DNA from: an uncultured Rubritalea sp.
Lineage (GTDB): Bacteria; Verrucomicrobiota; Verrucomicrobiia; Verrucomicrobiales; Akkermansiaceae
Direction of reading: 5' to 3'
Assembly (NCBI GenBank): GCA_937923145.1
Contig: CALAJT010000006.1
Location: 1-64,000 of the forward strand
Length of the DNA: 64,000 nucleotides
Part shown: positions 33,430 through 40,231 of the stretch, piece after piece
How positions within the stretch are numbered: the first letter of the stretch is position 1
Layout of the letters: every line of letters begins with the position of its first letter
Notes under the pieces: generated by a model
The model's database searches: none
Seen by the model: only the letters and a program-made list of their open reading frames with translations
What the model was told of the DNA's origin: nothing
Made by a program: the position numbers and the translations under genes

Positions 33430-34377
33430 TTAATGTTTATGATCTTCTAACAGTTCTTTAGGAACTCTCTTAAGATCCTTAATGAGACCGATCATTGACA
33501 TGAATTTTAAGCCGTAATAAGTAATATCTATCTCCCACCAGCGGAAACCTTGACGTGTGCTATGCGGATAACGGTGGTGGTTATTATGCCAGCCTTCACC
33601 TAGAGTAATAAATGCGAGGATTAAGCTGTTTTTAGAGTCATCCTTAGTTTTAAAACGCTGCTTTCCCCATACATGTGCCATCGAATTAATCATTAACGTG
33701 CCATGAAGTAAGAACACAGTGCTGACAAAAAACGTCCAGACGAAGAATTGCCCTGCGGTGACTCCTAATGTAGGGTAAACAGTTTCTAAAAAGTAACCAA
33801 TTCCATACACCACGATACCATAGATCACTGGCACTAGTTGATCGAAGCGGTTGAGAAAGACGAGTTCAGGAAATTTGGAGAGGTCCTTAATACGTTTGTA
33901 ATCAGTAGGGAAATTACGTTTACAAGTAATCCAACCGATGTGTGACCACCAGAAACCTTGAACTCCTGGTGAGTGAAGATCTTCTTCAGTGTCTGAGTGC
34001 TGGTGATGGTGGCGGTGATTTGCTGCCCACCACAGTGCGCCGCGTTGCATCGAAGTATTTCCCCACACTGCTATGATGAACTGCATCACGCGTCCTGTCT
34101 TGAAAGTGCGGTGAGAGAAGTAGCGATGGTAGAATCCAGTGATGGCGAACATTCTCACAATGTAGAGAATGACGGCAGCGATTACTGCTGTGGGACTCCA
34201 CCCTACCCAGATGAGTAAAATGAGCCCTGCGTGGAGGATAATGAACGGAATACAGCGTTCCCAATCTACTTTCGCCTCAAGCTCTTTTGGGTTCTTGATT
34301 GTATTATAATCAGAATCCAACCAGTGCTTGAACATATCGGCAACTCTAGAAGATGTAGATGTTTTATGGGAGTTCAT
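33430..34377 (-). CDS. membrane fatty-acid desaturase (acyl-CoA delta-9 type)
   Basis: This 315-residue membrane protein has the three histidine boxes of di-iron desaturases: HRYFSH (HxxxxH), HRHHHQHSDTEEDLHSP (HxxHH type), and HNNHHRYPHSTRQG. Hydrophobic segments around residues 50-90 and 190-230 fit four spans. The family inserts a cis double bond, usually at delta-9, with oxygen and an electron donor. Placed in front of two CFA-type methyltransferases, it probably supplies their unsaturated substrate. It lies 17 bases after the NTF2-like gene in the operon. Confidence 0.9.
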   Translation of the reverse strand: MNSHKTSTSSRVADMFKHWLDSDYNTIKNPKELEAKVDWERCIPFIILHAGLILLIWVGWSPTAVIAAVILYIVRMFAITGFYHRYFSHRTFKTGRVMQFIIAVWGNTSMQRGALWWAANHRHHHQHSDTEEDLHSPGVQGFWWSHIGWITCKRNFPTDYKRIKDLSKFPELVFLNRFDQLVPVIYGIVVYGIGYFLETVYPTLGVTAGQFFVWTFFVSTVFLLHGTLMINSMAHVWGKQRFKTKDDSKNSLILAFITLGEGWHNNHHRYPHSTRQGFRWWEIDITYYGLKFMSMIGLIKDLKRVPKELLEDHKH

Positions 34378-34394
34378 ATAGGTTAAAATTGTTA

Positions 34395-35030
34395 TTAGAG
34401 GCGTTTTTTAATCATACGAATACCACCACCTATAATTGGTACATGTTCGAACATGCCGCTGACTGAATCCCAATAATCTTGATGTAACACTGCTTTACCT
34501 TGCTGGTCAAATACTACGTAAGTAATGCCAATTGATTCTATTTCTTTGCCACTAGCAAGCTTAGGTGCTGAGAATTTCATCGTCCAGCGGATGTAGTGAC
34601 CTTGATCTGTGGATGCGATATCTTCGATCTCCACTGAGTAAGTATTCATCGTCTCCGAGGTTTTCAGGAAATGTTCCTTTATTTCCTCTCGGTTGTGGAG
34701 AGATTTAAGTGTATCATTGAGGTAAGCATCTTTGGAATACACATTTGCAACTTCCTTTTCGATATACTCTGCTGATCCTATACCCTGTAAAAATTCAGTG
34801 AATCGATCAAGCGCTGCTTTGGTTTCGGCTTCAGATAGGTTGACTGACTTAGTCTGGGCTAGTTTCTCTGATTTAACTTTGTGAAATGTCTGTGATTGTT
34901 GGTTCATCGTTGTGTTTTGGCTACATCCAGTAATACAAAAGATGCCGATGCATAGGCTGAAACCTATCCATCCCACCCAAGGGAATACTGATTTAAATAT
35001 TGATCGTTTCTTCTGAGGTCGCTCACTCAT
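34395..35030 (-). CDS. NTF2-like (SnoaL-type) lipoprotein, first gene of the lipid operon
   Basis: This 211-residue protein has a hydrophobic N-terminal segment (about 16-35) with a possible lipobox ITGC. The C-terminal part (about 70-200) fits an NTF2-like fold: ALDRFTEFLQGIGSAEYIEK, EIKEHFLKTSETM, GHYIRWTMKFSAP and a late QGKAVLHQDYWDSVSGMFEH. Proteins of this type are regular members of ECF/ChrR loci; their role is unknown and may be binding of a hydrophobic ligand. Its ATG lies 11 bases after the CGTT of a candidate ECF promoter, so the operon mRNA may be leaderless. Confidence 0.82.
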   Translation of the reverse strand: MSERPQKKRSIFKSVFPWVGWIGFSLCIGIFCITGCSQNTTMNQQSQTFHKVKSEKLAQTKSVNLSEAETKAALDRFTEFLQGIGSAEYIEKEVANVYSKDAYLNDTLKSLHNREEIKEHFLKTSETMNTYSVEIEDIASTDQGHYIRWTMKFSAPKLASGKEIESIGITYVVFDQQGKAVLHQDYWDSVSGMFEHVPIIGGGIRMIKKRL

Positions 35031-35040
35031 ATATTTAATG

Positions 35041-35067
35041 AACGCTATTAGATTGGAAATGGATGCA
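35041..35067 (-). promoter_or_regulatory. candidate ECF-sigma promoter of the eight-gene lipid operon
   Basis: On the minus strand TGCATCC (35067..35061) and CGTT (35044..35041) are exactly 16 bases apart. The identical pair with identical spacing stands before the ECF sigma gene at 38860-38886. The expected start of transcription is next to the ATG at 35030. The match is seen in the sequence; recognition by the local sigma factor is inferred. Confidence 0.65.
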
Positions 35068-35132
35068 ACTATTTATCTTCAGAGCATAGAATATAATTTT
35101 TCAATAGTTTCTGAAAAAATAGTCATTTCTAT

Positions 35133-35161
35133 TTGATGGAGATTAATAGCTAGTCTATACT
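35133..35161 (+). promoter_or_regulatory. sigma-70-type promoter of the SDR gene
   Basis: TTGATG (35133-35138) and TATACT (35156-35161) are 17 bases apart. The predicted transcription start falls at or next to the ATG at 35168, giving a leaderless mRNA. This side of the divergent gap therefore looks housekeeping-driven, while the opposite side carries the ECF-type pattern. Confidence 0.6.
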
Positions 35162-35167
35162 TCGCAA

Positions 35168-35878
35168 ATGAAAAGCAAAAATATTCTCATCGTAGGTGGA
35201 AACAGTGGCATAGGGGCAGTTCTGGTAGAAAAATTTGTAGCAAACGGTGACTCAGTTCATTTAGCGCTTAGGCAGCCATCAGCAGTAGCTCAGCCAGTTG
35301 CAAGCATCCAAGAATATGATGCTCTTCATAAAAATGAATCTCAGCTCCAGATGCCCGAGAGTCTAGACGCTTTGATATATTGCCCAGGTTCTATTCAGCT
35401 CAAACCTTTCCATCGCACAGACGATACTCAGATGCTAAACGATATGGAAGTTAATGCTTTTGGAGCTGCTCGTATGATACAGGCTGCATTACCAGCACTT
35501 AAAAAATCTACTCTAGCAGGTGGTGCCTCGGTAGTCCTATTTTCCTCAGTTGCTGCTCAAACCGGTTTGGCATTTCATTCATCTATCAGTATGGCAAAGG
35601 CTGCTGTGGAAGGTCTCACGCTCAGTCTAGCCAGCGAATTAGCGCCTAATAATATAAGGGTAAATACTATCGCTCCATCACTCACCGACACTCCGCTAGC
35701 ATCCATGTTATTAAACTCAGATGCTAAACGTGAAGCCGCTGGTAGTAGGCACCCTCTTAAGCGAGTCGGCACAGCAAATGGAGTCGCAGGTATGGTAAAC
35801 TATCTCATCAGTGAAGATGCGGCATTCGTGACAGGGCAGATAATGAAGCTAGATGGCGGACTAAGTTCACTCCGATAA
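35168..35878 (+). CDS. short-chain dehydrogenase/reductase family protein lacking the catalytic Tyr
   Basis: This 236-residue Rossmann protein opens ILIVGGNSGIGAVLVEKF, the SDR nucleotide motif. It has VVLFSSVAAQTG with the catalytic Ser, and a C-terminal GQIMKLDGGLSSLR. At the YxxxK position the sequence reads HSSISMAKAAVEGL, so the Lys is kept but Tyr is replaced by Ile (codon ATC). It may bind NAD(P) without classic reductase chemistry, or use another acid. Members of this type recur in photooxidative-stress loci. It directly abuts the next gene (stop 35876-35878, next ATG 35879). Confidence 0.85.
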   Translation: MKSKNILIVGGNSGIGAVLVEKFVANGDSVHLALRQPSAVAQPVASIQEYDALHKNESQLQMPESLDALIYCPGSIQLKPFHRTDDTQMLNDMEVNAFGAARMIQAALPALKKSTLAGGASVVLFSSVAAQTGLAFHSSISMAKAAVEGLTLSLASELAPNNIRVNTIAPSLTDTPLASMLLNSDAKREAAGSRHPLKRVGTANGVAGMVNYLISEDAAFVTGQIMKLDGGLSSLR

Positions 35879-37354
35879 ATGATGTTAGAAAATACATCTA
35901 AAACTGTATTAGTTACAGGAGCTAATGGCTATATAGGAATGCGCTTGCTACGCACTCTTGCGGAAAATGGGCATCATGTCATAGCGGTGGTACGAAATAA
36001 GAATCGTCTCAGGGAGGCATTAGTAGAGTCACTCGGTGATCAACTTACCATTATAGAAGCGGACTTAAATGACGAAGAACTACCTGAAATAAAACTTAAT
36101 GTAGACGCCGCCTACTACCTGCTCCACTCCATGACATCAGAGGGAGACTTCATGGAAAAAGAAGCTCAATGTGCTAACAATTTCGTGGAATGGGTGAAAG
36201 GCACAGGATGTAGACAAATCGTCTACCTTGGAGCCCTAATGCCTGAAAATGTTGAGGGTGATGACCTCTCAAAACACCTTAAGTCCCGAGAGATAGTACA
36301 TGAAATCTTAGAAGCATCTGAGATGCCTCTCACTACACTACGCGCTTCTATTATTGTAGGCAGCGGCAGTGCTAGCTTTGAGATGATTCGTGATTTGGTA
36401 GAGAAATTACCTATATTGATTACCCCTAAATGGGTCAATACAATGTGTCAGCCGATAGCGATTCGTAATATGATTCACTATTTAGTGGAGGTAATTCAAA
36501 ATGAAGCATGTCTAGGACAAGATTACGATGTGGGGGGGCCTGAGCAACTAACCTACCGCGATATGCTCCTACGTTATGCGAAAATTCGTAAGCTTAAGAG
36601 ACTGATCATTCCCGTGCCGTTTTTTAGCCCTAAACTATCTTCCCATTGGCTTCAGCTTCTTACCGCAACTAACTATTACCTAGCTAGAAACCTAGTAGAC
36701 AGCCTAAGTATGAAGACTGTCTGTAGTGACAATGAGATCACTAAAGTCATTCCTCAAACTCTACTTACTTACGATGAAGCTATCGAGAAGGCATTCTCTA
36801 AAATAGCCCAAAATTTAGTGCCGTCCACATGGTATGGTTCACTAGTGAGCGGCTCTCTAACCCATAAACAGCTACTCAATGTAGAAGTGCCTACTCATGG
36901 AGTATATGTGGACGAGCGTTCAAGAGAACTTGGCGTAAGCAAGGAAGAATGTATCGACGCCATCTGGAGTCTTGGCGGTAAATCAGGCTGGCCGTCAATG
37001 CACTGGGCTTGGATGATTCGTGGTATGCTGGACAAGATGTTGGGAGGCATAGGGATGCGCAGAGGCAGGCGACACCCTACGGATTTGAGCAACGGAGATG
37101 CACTAGATTTCTGGAGAGTCATCATGGCTGACCGTGAGCAGGGGAGGCTTATCCTCTATGCAGAAATGAAACTCCCAGGAGAAGCTTGGCTGGAATATTC
37201 TATAGAAGAAAATGAACTGCATCAGAAAGCAACATTTCGCCCTACGGGATTAATGGGAAGGCTCTACTGGATCAGCGTTTATCCGCTCCATCTCATCATA
37301 TTCCCGCAGATGAACAAACGTCTAGCCAATGGCTGGAAAGATAGAAAATCATAA
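35879..37354 (+). CDS. NmrA/epimerase-type Rossmann protein with DUF2867 domain
   Basis: This 491-residue protein has an N-terminal NAD(P)-binding domain (VLVTGANGYIGMRLLRTLAE, later AYYLLHSMTSEGDFMEKEAQ). The C-terminal region (about 330-490) fits DUF2867, with SLGGKSGWPSMHWAWMIRGM and a final RPTGLMGRLYWISVYPLHLI. This fusion is common in marine bacteria; its substrate is unknown, though membrane lipid or isoprenoid conversion has been suggested by context only. It abuts the SDR gene and overlaps the photolyase start by one base (TAATG). Confidence 0.85.
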   Translation: MMLENTSKTVLVTGANGYIGMRLLRTLAENGHHVIAVVRNKNRLREALVESLGDQLTIIEADLNDEELPEIKLNVDAAYYLLHSMTSEGDFMEKEAQCANNFVEWVKGTGCRQIVYLGALMPENVEGDDLSKHLKSREIVHEILEASEMPLTTLRASIIVGSGSASFEMIRDLVEKLPILITPKWVNTMCQPIAIRNMIHYLVEVIQNEACLGQDYDVGGPEQLTYRDMLLRYAKIRKLKRLIIPVPFFSPKLSSHWLQLLTATNYYLARNLVDSLSMKTVCSDNEITKVIPQTLLTYDEAIEKAFSKIAQNLVPSTWYGSLVSGSLTHKQLLNVEVPTHGVYVDERSRELGVSKEECIDAIWSLGGKSGWPSMHWAWMIRGMLDKMLGGIGMRRGRRHPTDLSNGDALDFWRVIMADREQGRLILYAEMKLPGEAWLEYSIEENELHQKATFRPTGLMGRLYWISVYPLHLIIFPQMNKRLANGWKDRKS

Positions 37355-38832
37355 TGAAGCTAGGACTAATTTACCCACACCAACTTTTCGAAAAGCATCC
37401 GGTGATAGAGCAAAGCGATGAGCAGTATCTTGTCGCAGACTCTATCATCATAGGAGGAGATGAAGAATGGCCACTGAAACCTCACGCTCAGAAACTTCTG
37501 CTGCACATCGCATCCATGCGAGCTTATGCAGAGCGGTTTTCGCTTAAATTGGTGATGTCTCTAGATGAGATTAAGCTAGAGAAATATTCTGAGACCGTAG
37601 TCTGTAGACTATTCGATGATATTTTAGAAAGGCGATTACGAGCGAAGTTTGAGACATTTACAGAACTAGAATCACCCGGATTCGTAACGCCTAAAGAATG
37701 GGGAGAGAGCTTTTTTAATACGGATAAGAAGCCATTCATGAAGACCTTCTACGAAGCCCAGCGAAAGCGCATGGACATCCTAATAGATCCTAATGGAGAT
37801 CCCACTGGCGGACGCTGGAGCTATGATGATGAAAATAGGAAGAAGTTCCCATTAAAAGAAACACCACCTGAAGAGCCAGATTTTAAAGCTACTAAAAAAG
37901 AGCAAGATTATATCACTGAGGCAAAGAAAGAGATTAAAAAAATGAAACTGGAGACGGTCGGGGATGATAAAAAATTCCGCTATCCTATTACTCATAAAGC
38001 CGCTAGAAAATGGTTAGAGGATTTTCTTCTCACTAGGTTTGATCGCTTCGGGACTTATGAAGATGCGATTTCCCACCGCAGTAAGTTTCTCTACCATTCA
38101 GTGCTCACTCCAATGTTAAACGCAGGGCTTTTAACTCCACTAGAGATTGTAGACAGAGCATTAGAAGTAGCAGAAGAAAGAGACATTGAGATTAATAACC
38201 TGGAAGGGTTCATAAGGCAGATTATCGGCTGGAGGGAGTTCATGAGTATCATGTATCTGAAACATGGGCGCTATCTGAGAACGCAGAACTTCTGGGAGTT
38301 TAAGGACTCGATGCCCAATTCTATTTACAAGCTAAAGACAGGAATTCCACCTGTAGATGACGTTCTAGAAAAAGTGAATCAAGAAGGTTATGGACACCAT
38401 ATCGAGCGCCTTATGATCATGGGGAACTTCTTCATGCTGTTACGTATCAAGCCAGACGATGTATTCCAATGGTTCTCCGAATTCTTCGTAGATGCCTACG
38501 ACTGGGTGATGGTGCCAAATGTTTACGGCATGAGCCAGTTCAGCGATGGAGGACTCATGGTGACAAAACCCTATATCAGCGGATCGAACTACATCCGCAA
38601 GATGTCTGACTACAAAGCGGGTGATTGGTGCGATGTCTGGGATGCTCTCTTTTGGAGTTTTATCGATGACCATAGAGATTATTTCTCCAAACAATATAGA
38701 ATGAAAATGATGGTGAGCCATTTAGTAAAAATGGGAGGTGAAAAGCTAGCTCAGCATCATAATGTGGCAGCGGATTATAGAAAGAAGCTTCAAGATGGTG
38801 GGTTTCTGGGAGATGATTTAGAACTGCTATAA
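37354..38832 (+). CDS. prokaryotic photolyase/cryptochrome-like protein without Fe-S cysteines
   Basis: This 492-residue protein fits the photolyase-related family of PhrB/CryB (FeS-BCP): LGLIYPHQLFEKHP at the start, then KWLEDFLLTRFDRFGTYEDA, LYHSVLTPMLNAGLLTP, IGWREFMSIMYLKHG and YDWVMVPNVYGMSQFSDGG. FeS-BCP relatives hold a [4Fe-4S] cluster with four Cys, three of them in a loop after KPYISG-type sequence. Here that loop reads KMSDYKAGDWCDVWDALFW, and the whole protein has only two Cys, so the cluster cannot form in the usual way. It should bind FAD and repair (6-4) or other UV photoproducts. Cotranscribed with the two Rossmann genes, it ends 28 bases before the ECF promoter. Confidence 0.9.
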   Translation: MKLGLIYPHQLFEKHPVIEQSDEQYLVADSIIIGGDEEWPLKPHAQKLLLHIASMRAYAERFSLKLVMSLDEIKLEKYSETVVCRLFDDILERRLRAKFETFTELESPGFVTPKEWGESFFNTDKKPFMKTFYEAQRKRMDILIDPNGDPTGGRWSYDDENRKKFPLKETPPEEPDFKATKKEQDYITEAKKEIKKMKLETVGDDKKFRYPITHKAARKWLEDFLLTRFDRFGTYEDAISHRSKFLYHSVLTPMLNAGLLTPLEIVDRALEVAEERDIEINNLEGFIRQIIGWREFMSIMYLKHGRYLRTQNFWEFKDSMPNSIYKLKTGIPPVDDVLEKVNQEGYGHHIERLMIMGNFFMLLRIKPDDVFQWFSEFFVDAYDWVMVPNVYGMSQFSDGGLMVTKPYISGSNYIRKMSDYKAGDWCDVWDALFWSFIDDHRDYFSKQYRMKMMVSHLVKMGGEKLAQHHNVAADYRKKLQDGGFLGDDLELL

Positions 38833-38859
38833 ATATTTTTTAAGAAAAGAAACAGCCAG

Positions 38860-38886
38860 TGCATCCAAAACGAAATCTTTTTCGTT
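38860..38886 (+). promoter_or_regulatory. candidate ECF-sigma promoter of the sigma gene (autoregulatory)
   Basis: TGCATCC (38860-38866) and CGTT (38883-38886) are 16 bases apart, the same as before the lipid operon at 35067..35041. The spacer and CGTT lie inside a perfect inverted repeat. Autoregulation by the ECF factor is the natural reading and is usual for this sigma group. Confidence 0.65.
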
Positions 38887-38888
38887 TT
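38867..38888. promoter_or_regulatory. perfect 9-bp inverted repeat inside the ECF promoter
   Basis: AAAACGAAA and TTTCGTTTT flank a 4-base TCTT loop and cover the spacer and the CGTT element. It could be an operator for a second regulator or a weak terminator for the photolyase transcript. It is absent from the lipid-operon promoter. Confidence 0.5.
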
Positions 38889-38967
38889 AAGATTGATGAC
38901 ACAAGCATTAACACCTTCTATCTTCATAAAGCTTTTCATAGAAAACCTTTGTTTAGAAAGTAAGCTC

Positions 38968-39534
38968 ATGGAAGAAGAGAATAATAAAACTACTGAAATT
39001 GATGATTCAGCTGCTGTAGCAAAGTTGCTAGGGCGTGTTGCTAATCATGATAAGTCAGCGTTTAGTGAATTGTATAAGACTCACTCAGGTATGCTCATGT
39101 CCGTGATTCAGGCGGTGTTAAAAGACATTGCTGAATCTGAGGACATTCTTCAGGATTCGTTCATCACGATTTGGAATAAAGCTGAAATGTATCAATCGCA
39201 TCTTGGAAATCCTACAAGTTGGATGATAACGATTGCTAAAAATAAAGCCTATGACCGTTACCGTAAATTGGTGCGCAAGACCGAGGGCATGAAAGTGCTC
39301 AAAGAAAATATGGTCAAACCGACTACTGTACTACCTCCCAAGCTAGACAACGAAAAGTTAGCTCAAGGATTTAATGATCTTAATACAGATCAGAAGGAAG
39401 CTATAGAGCTTGTTTTCTATCAGGGATACACTCAGCAAGAAGCTGCGGAGAAGCTAGACGCTCCGCTGGGAACAGTGAAGGCAAGAATCCGTAGAGGGTT
39501 GCTCAAACTTAAACAAATAATTTCTAACAATTAA
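38968..39534 (+). CDS. ECF sigma factor of the RpoE-ChrR (ECF11/12-like) type
   Basis: This sigma-70-family factor has region 2 (FSELYKTHSGMLMSVIQAVL ... SEDILQDSFITIWNKAE ... PTSWMITIAKNKAYDRYRKL) and region 4 (QKEAIELVFYQGYTQQEAAE ... LGTVKARIRRGLLKLKQ), with no other domains. I prefer the ATG at 38968 (188 residues). A TTG/ATG start at 38893-38896 would add a hydrophobic stretch unlike sigma factors, but would sit right at the predicted transcription start, so a leaderless longer form cannot be excluded. A ChrR-like gene follows after 13 bases. It probably drives its own operon and the eight-gene lipid operon in response to photooxidative stress. Confidence 0.9.
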   Translation: MEEENNKTTEIDDSAAVAKLLGRVANHDKSAFSELYKTHSGMLMSVIQAVLKDIAESEDILQDSFITIWNKAEMYQSHLGNPTSWMITIAKNKAYDRYRKLVRKTEGMKVLKENMVKPTTVLPPKLDNEKLAQGFNDLNTDQKEAIELVFYQGYTQQEAAEKLDAPLGTVKARIRRGLLKLKQIISNN

Positions 39535-39547
39535 CGACATCTATATT

Positions 39548-40186
39548 ATGGAAAAAGATCAAATACAAGATATGGCAGTCGAATATGCTACTGAGGGACT
39601 CAGTGCTGAACACAAGGTAGTATACGACATGTGGGTCATTTCAGCCAGTGATGCTGATAAGCAAGTTTTTTCAGATATGATAGATACCTGTGCCGAACTT
39701 TCGATTCAAGGCTTAGCTGATACAGCGGTCTCTGGTCACGTGAAAGAGAAGATTTTAAAGAGTGTAGAAACGCTGGGAACTACTGCACCTATCGTAAGAA
39801 TGATTCCTAAAGAAGATCAGGAATGGATCAACCTACCTATCAGAGGAGCGAAGATGAGTGAACTCTCAGCTCGGAAAGAAGACGGTTTTGCAATGACCAT
39901 GATCGAAATCACTGCCGGTTCAGAATTTCCCGAGCATGATCACCACGGTGTAGAAATGGCTTATATTTTAGAGGGCGATCTCGAAGCTGACGGAGTGATT
40001 TTACATGCAGGAGACTTCCTGCGTGCAGATGCAGGCTCTCACCACGGTAAACATTTTTCACCTAATGGCTGCCGTGCACTTATCGTCACTGCAAATGAGA
40101 ATTATCATCACAAGACGGTGAAAGCTCTAGACTCAGTCCAGAAAGTTTACCGTAAAGTGAAGAATGTTTTCGCTAAATCATCTTAA
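39548..40186 (+). CDS. ChrR-like cupin anti-sigma factor without the zinc anti-sigma motif
   Basis: This 212-residue protein follows the sigma gene as ChrR follows rpoE. The C-terminal cupin (about 82-190) keeps ligands in exactly the ChrR spacing: H130, H132, E136 and H166, equivalent to H141, H143, E147 and H177 of Rhodobacter sphaeroides ChrR as I recall them. The N-terminal anti-sigma domain (about 1-75) aligns at YATEGLS with ChrR YAAGTLS, but the HxxxCxxC zinc motif is replaced (DMWVISASDAD). Only two Cys remain, C48 and C175. It should hold the sigma factor until singlet oxygen or a related signal acts on the cupin. How it folds without zinc is an open question. Confidence 0.87.
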   Translation: MEKDQIQDMAVEYATEGLSAEHKVVYDMWVISASDADKQVFSDMIDTCAELSIQGLADTAVSGHVKEKILKSVETLGTTAPIVRMIPKEDQEWINLPIRGAKMSELSARKEDGFAMTMIEITAGSEFPEHDHHGVEMAYILEGDLEADGVILHAGDFLRADAGSHHGKHFSPNGCRALIVTANENYHHKTVKALDSVQKVYRKVKNVFAKSS

Positions 40187-40231
40187 AAACTACTTTTTTC
40201 TCGAACTCTCCCAACCCACCTGGCCGTAAGC

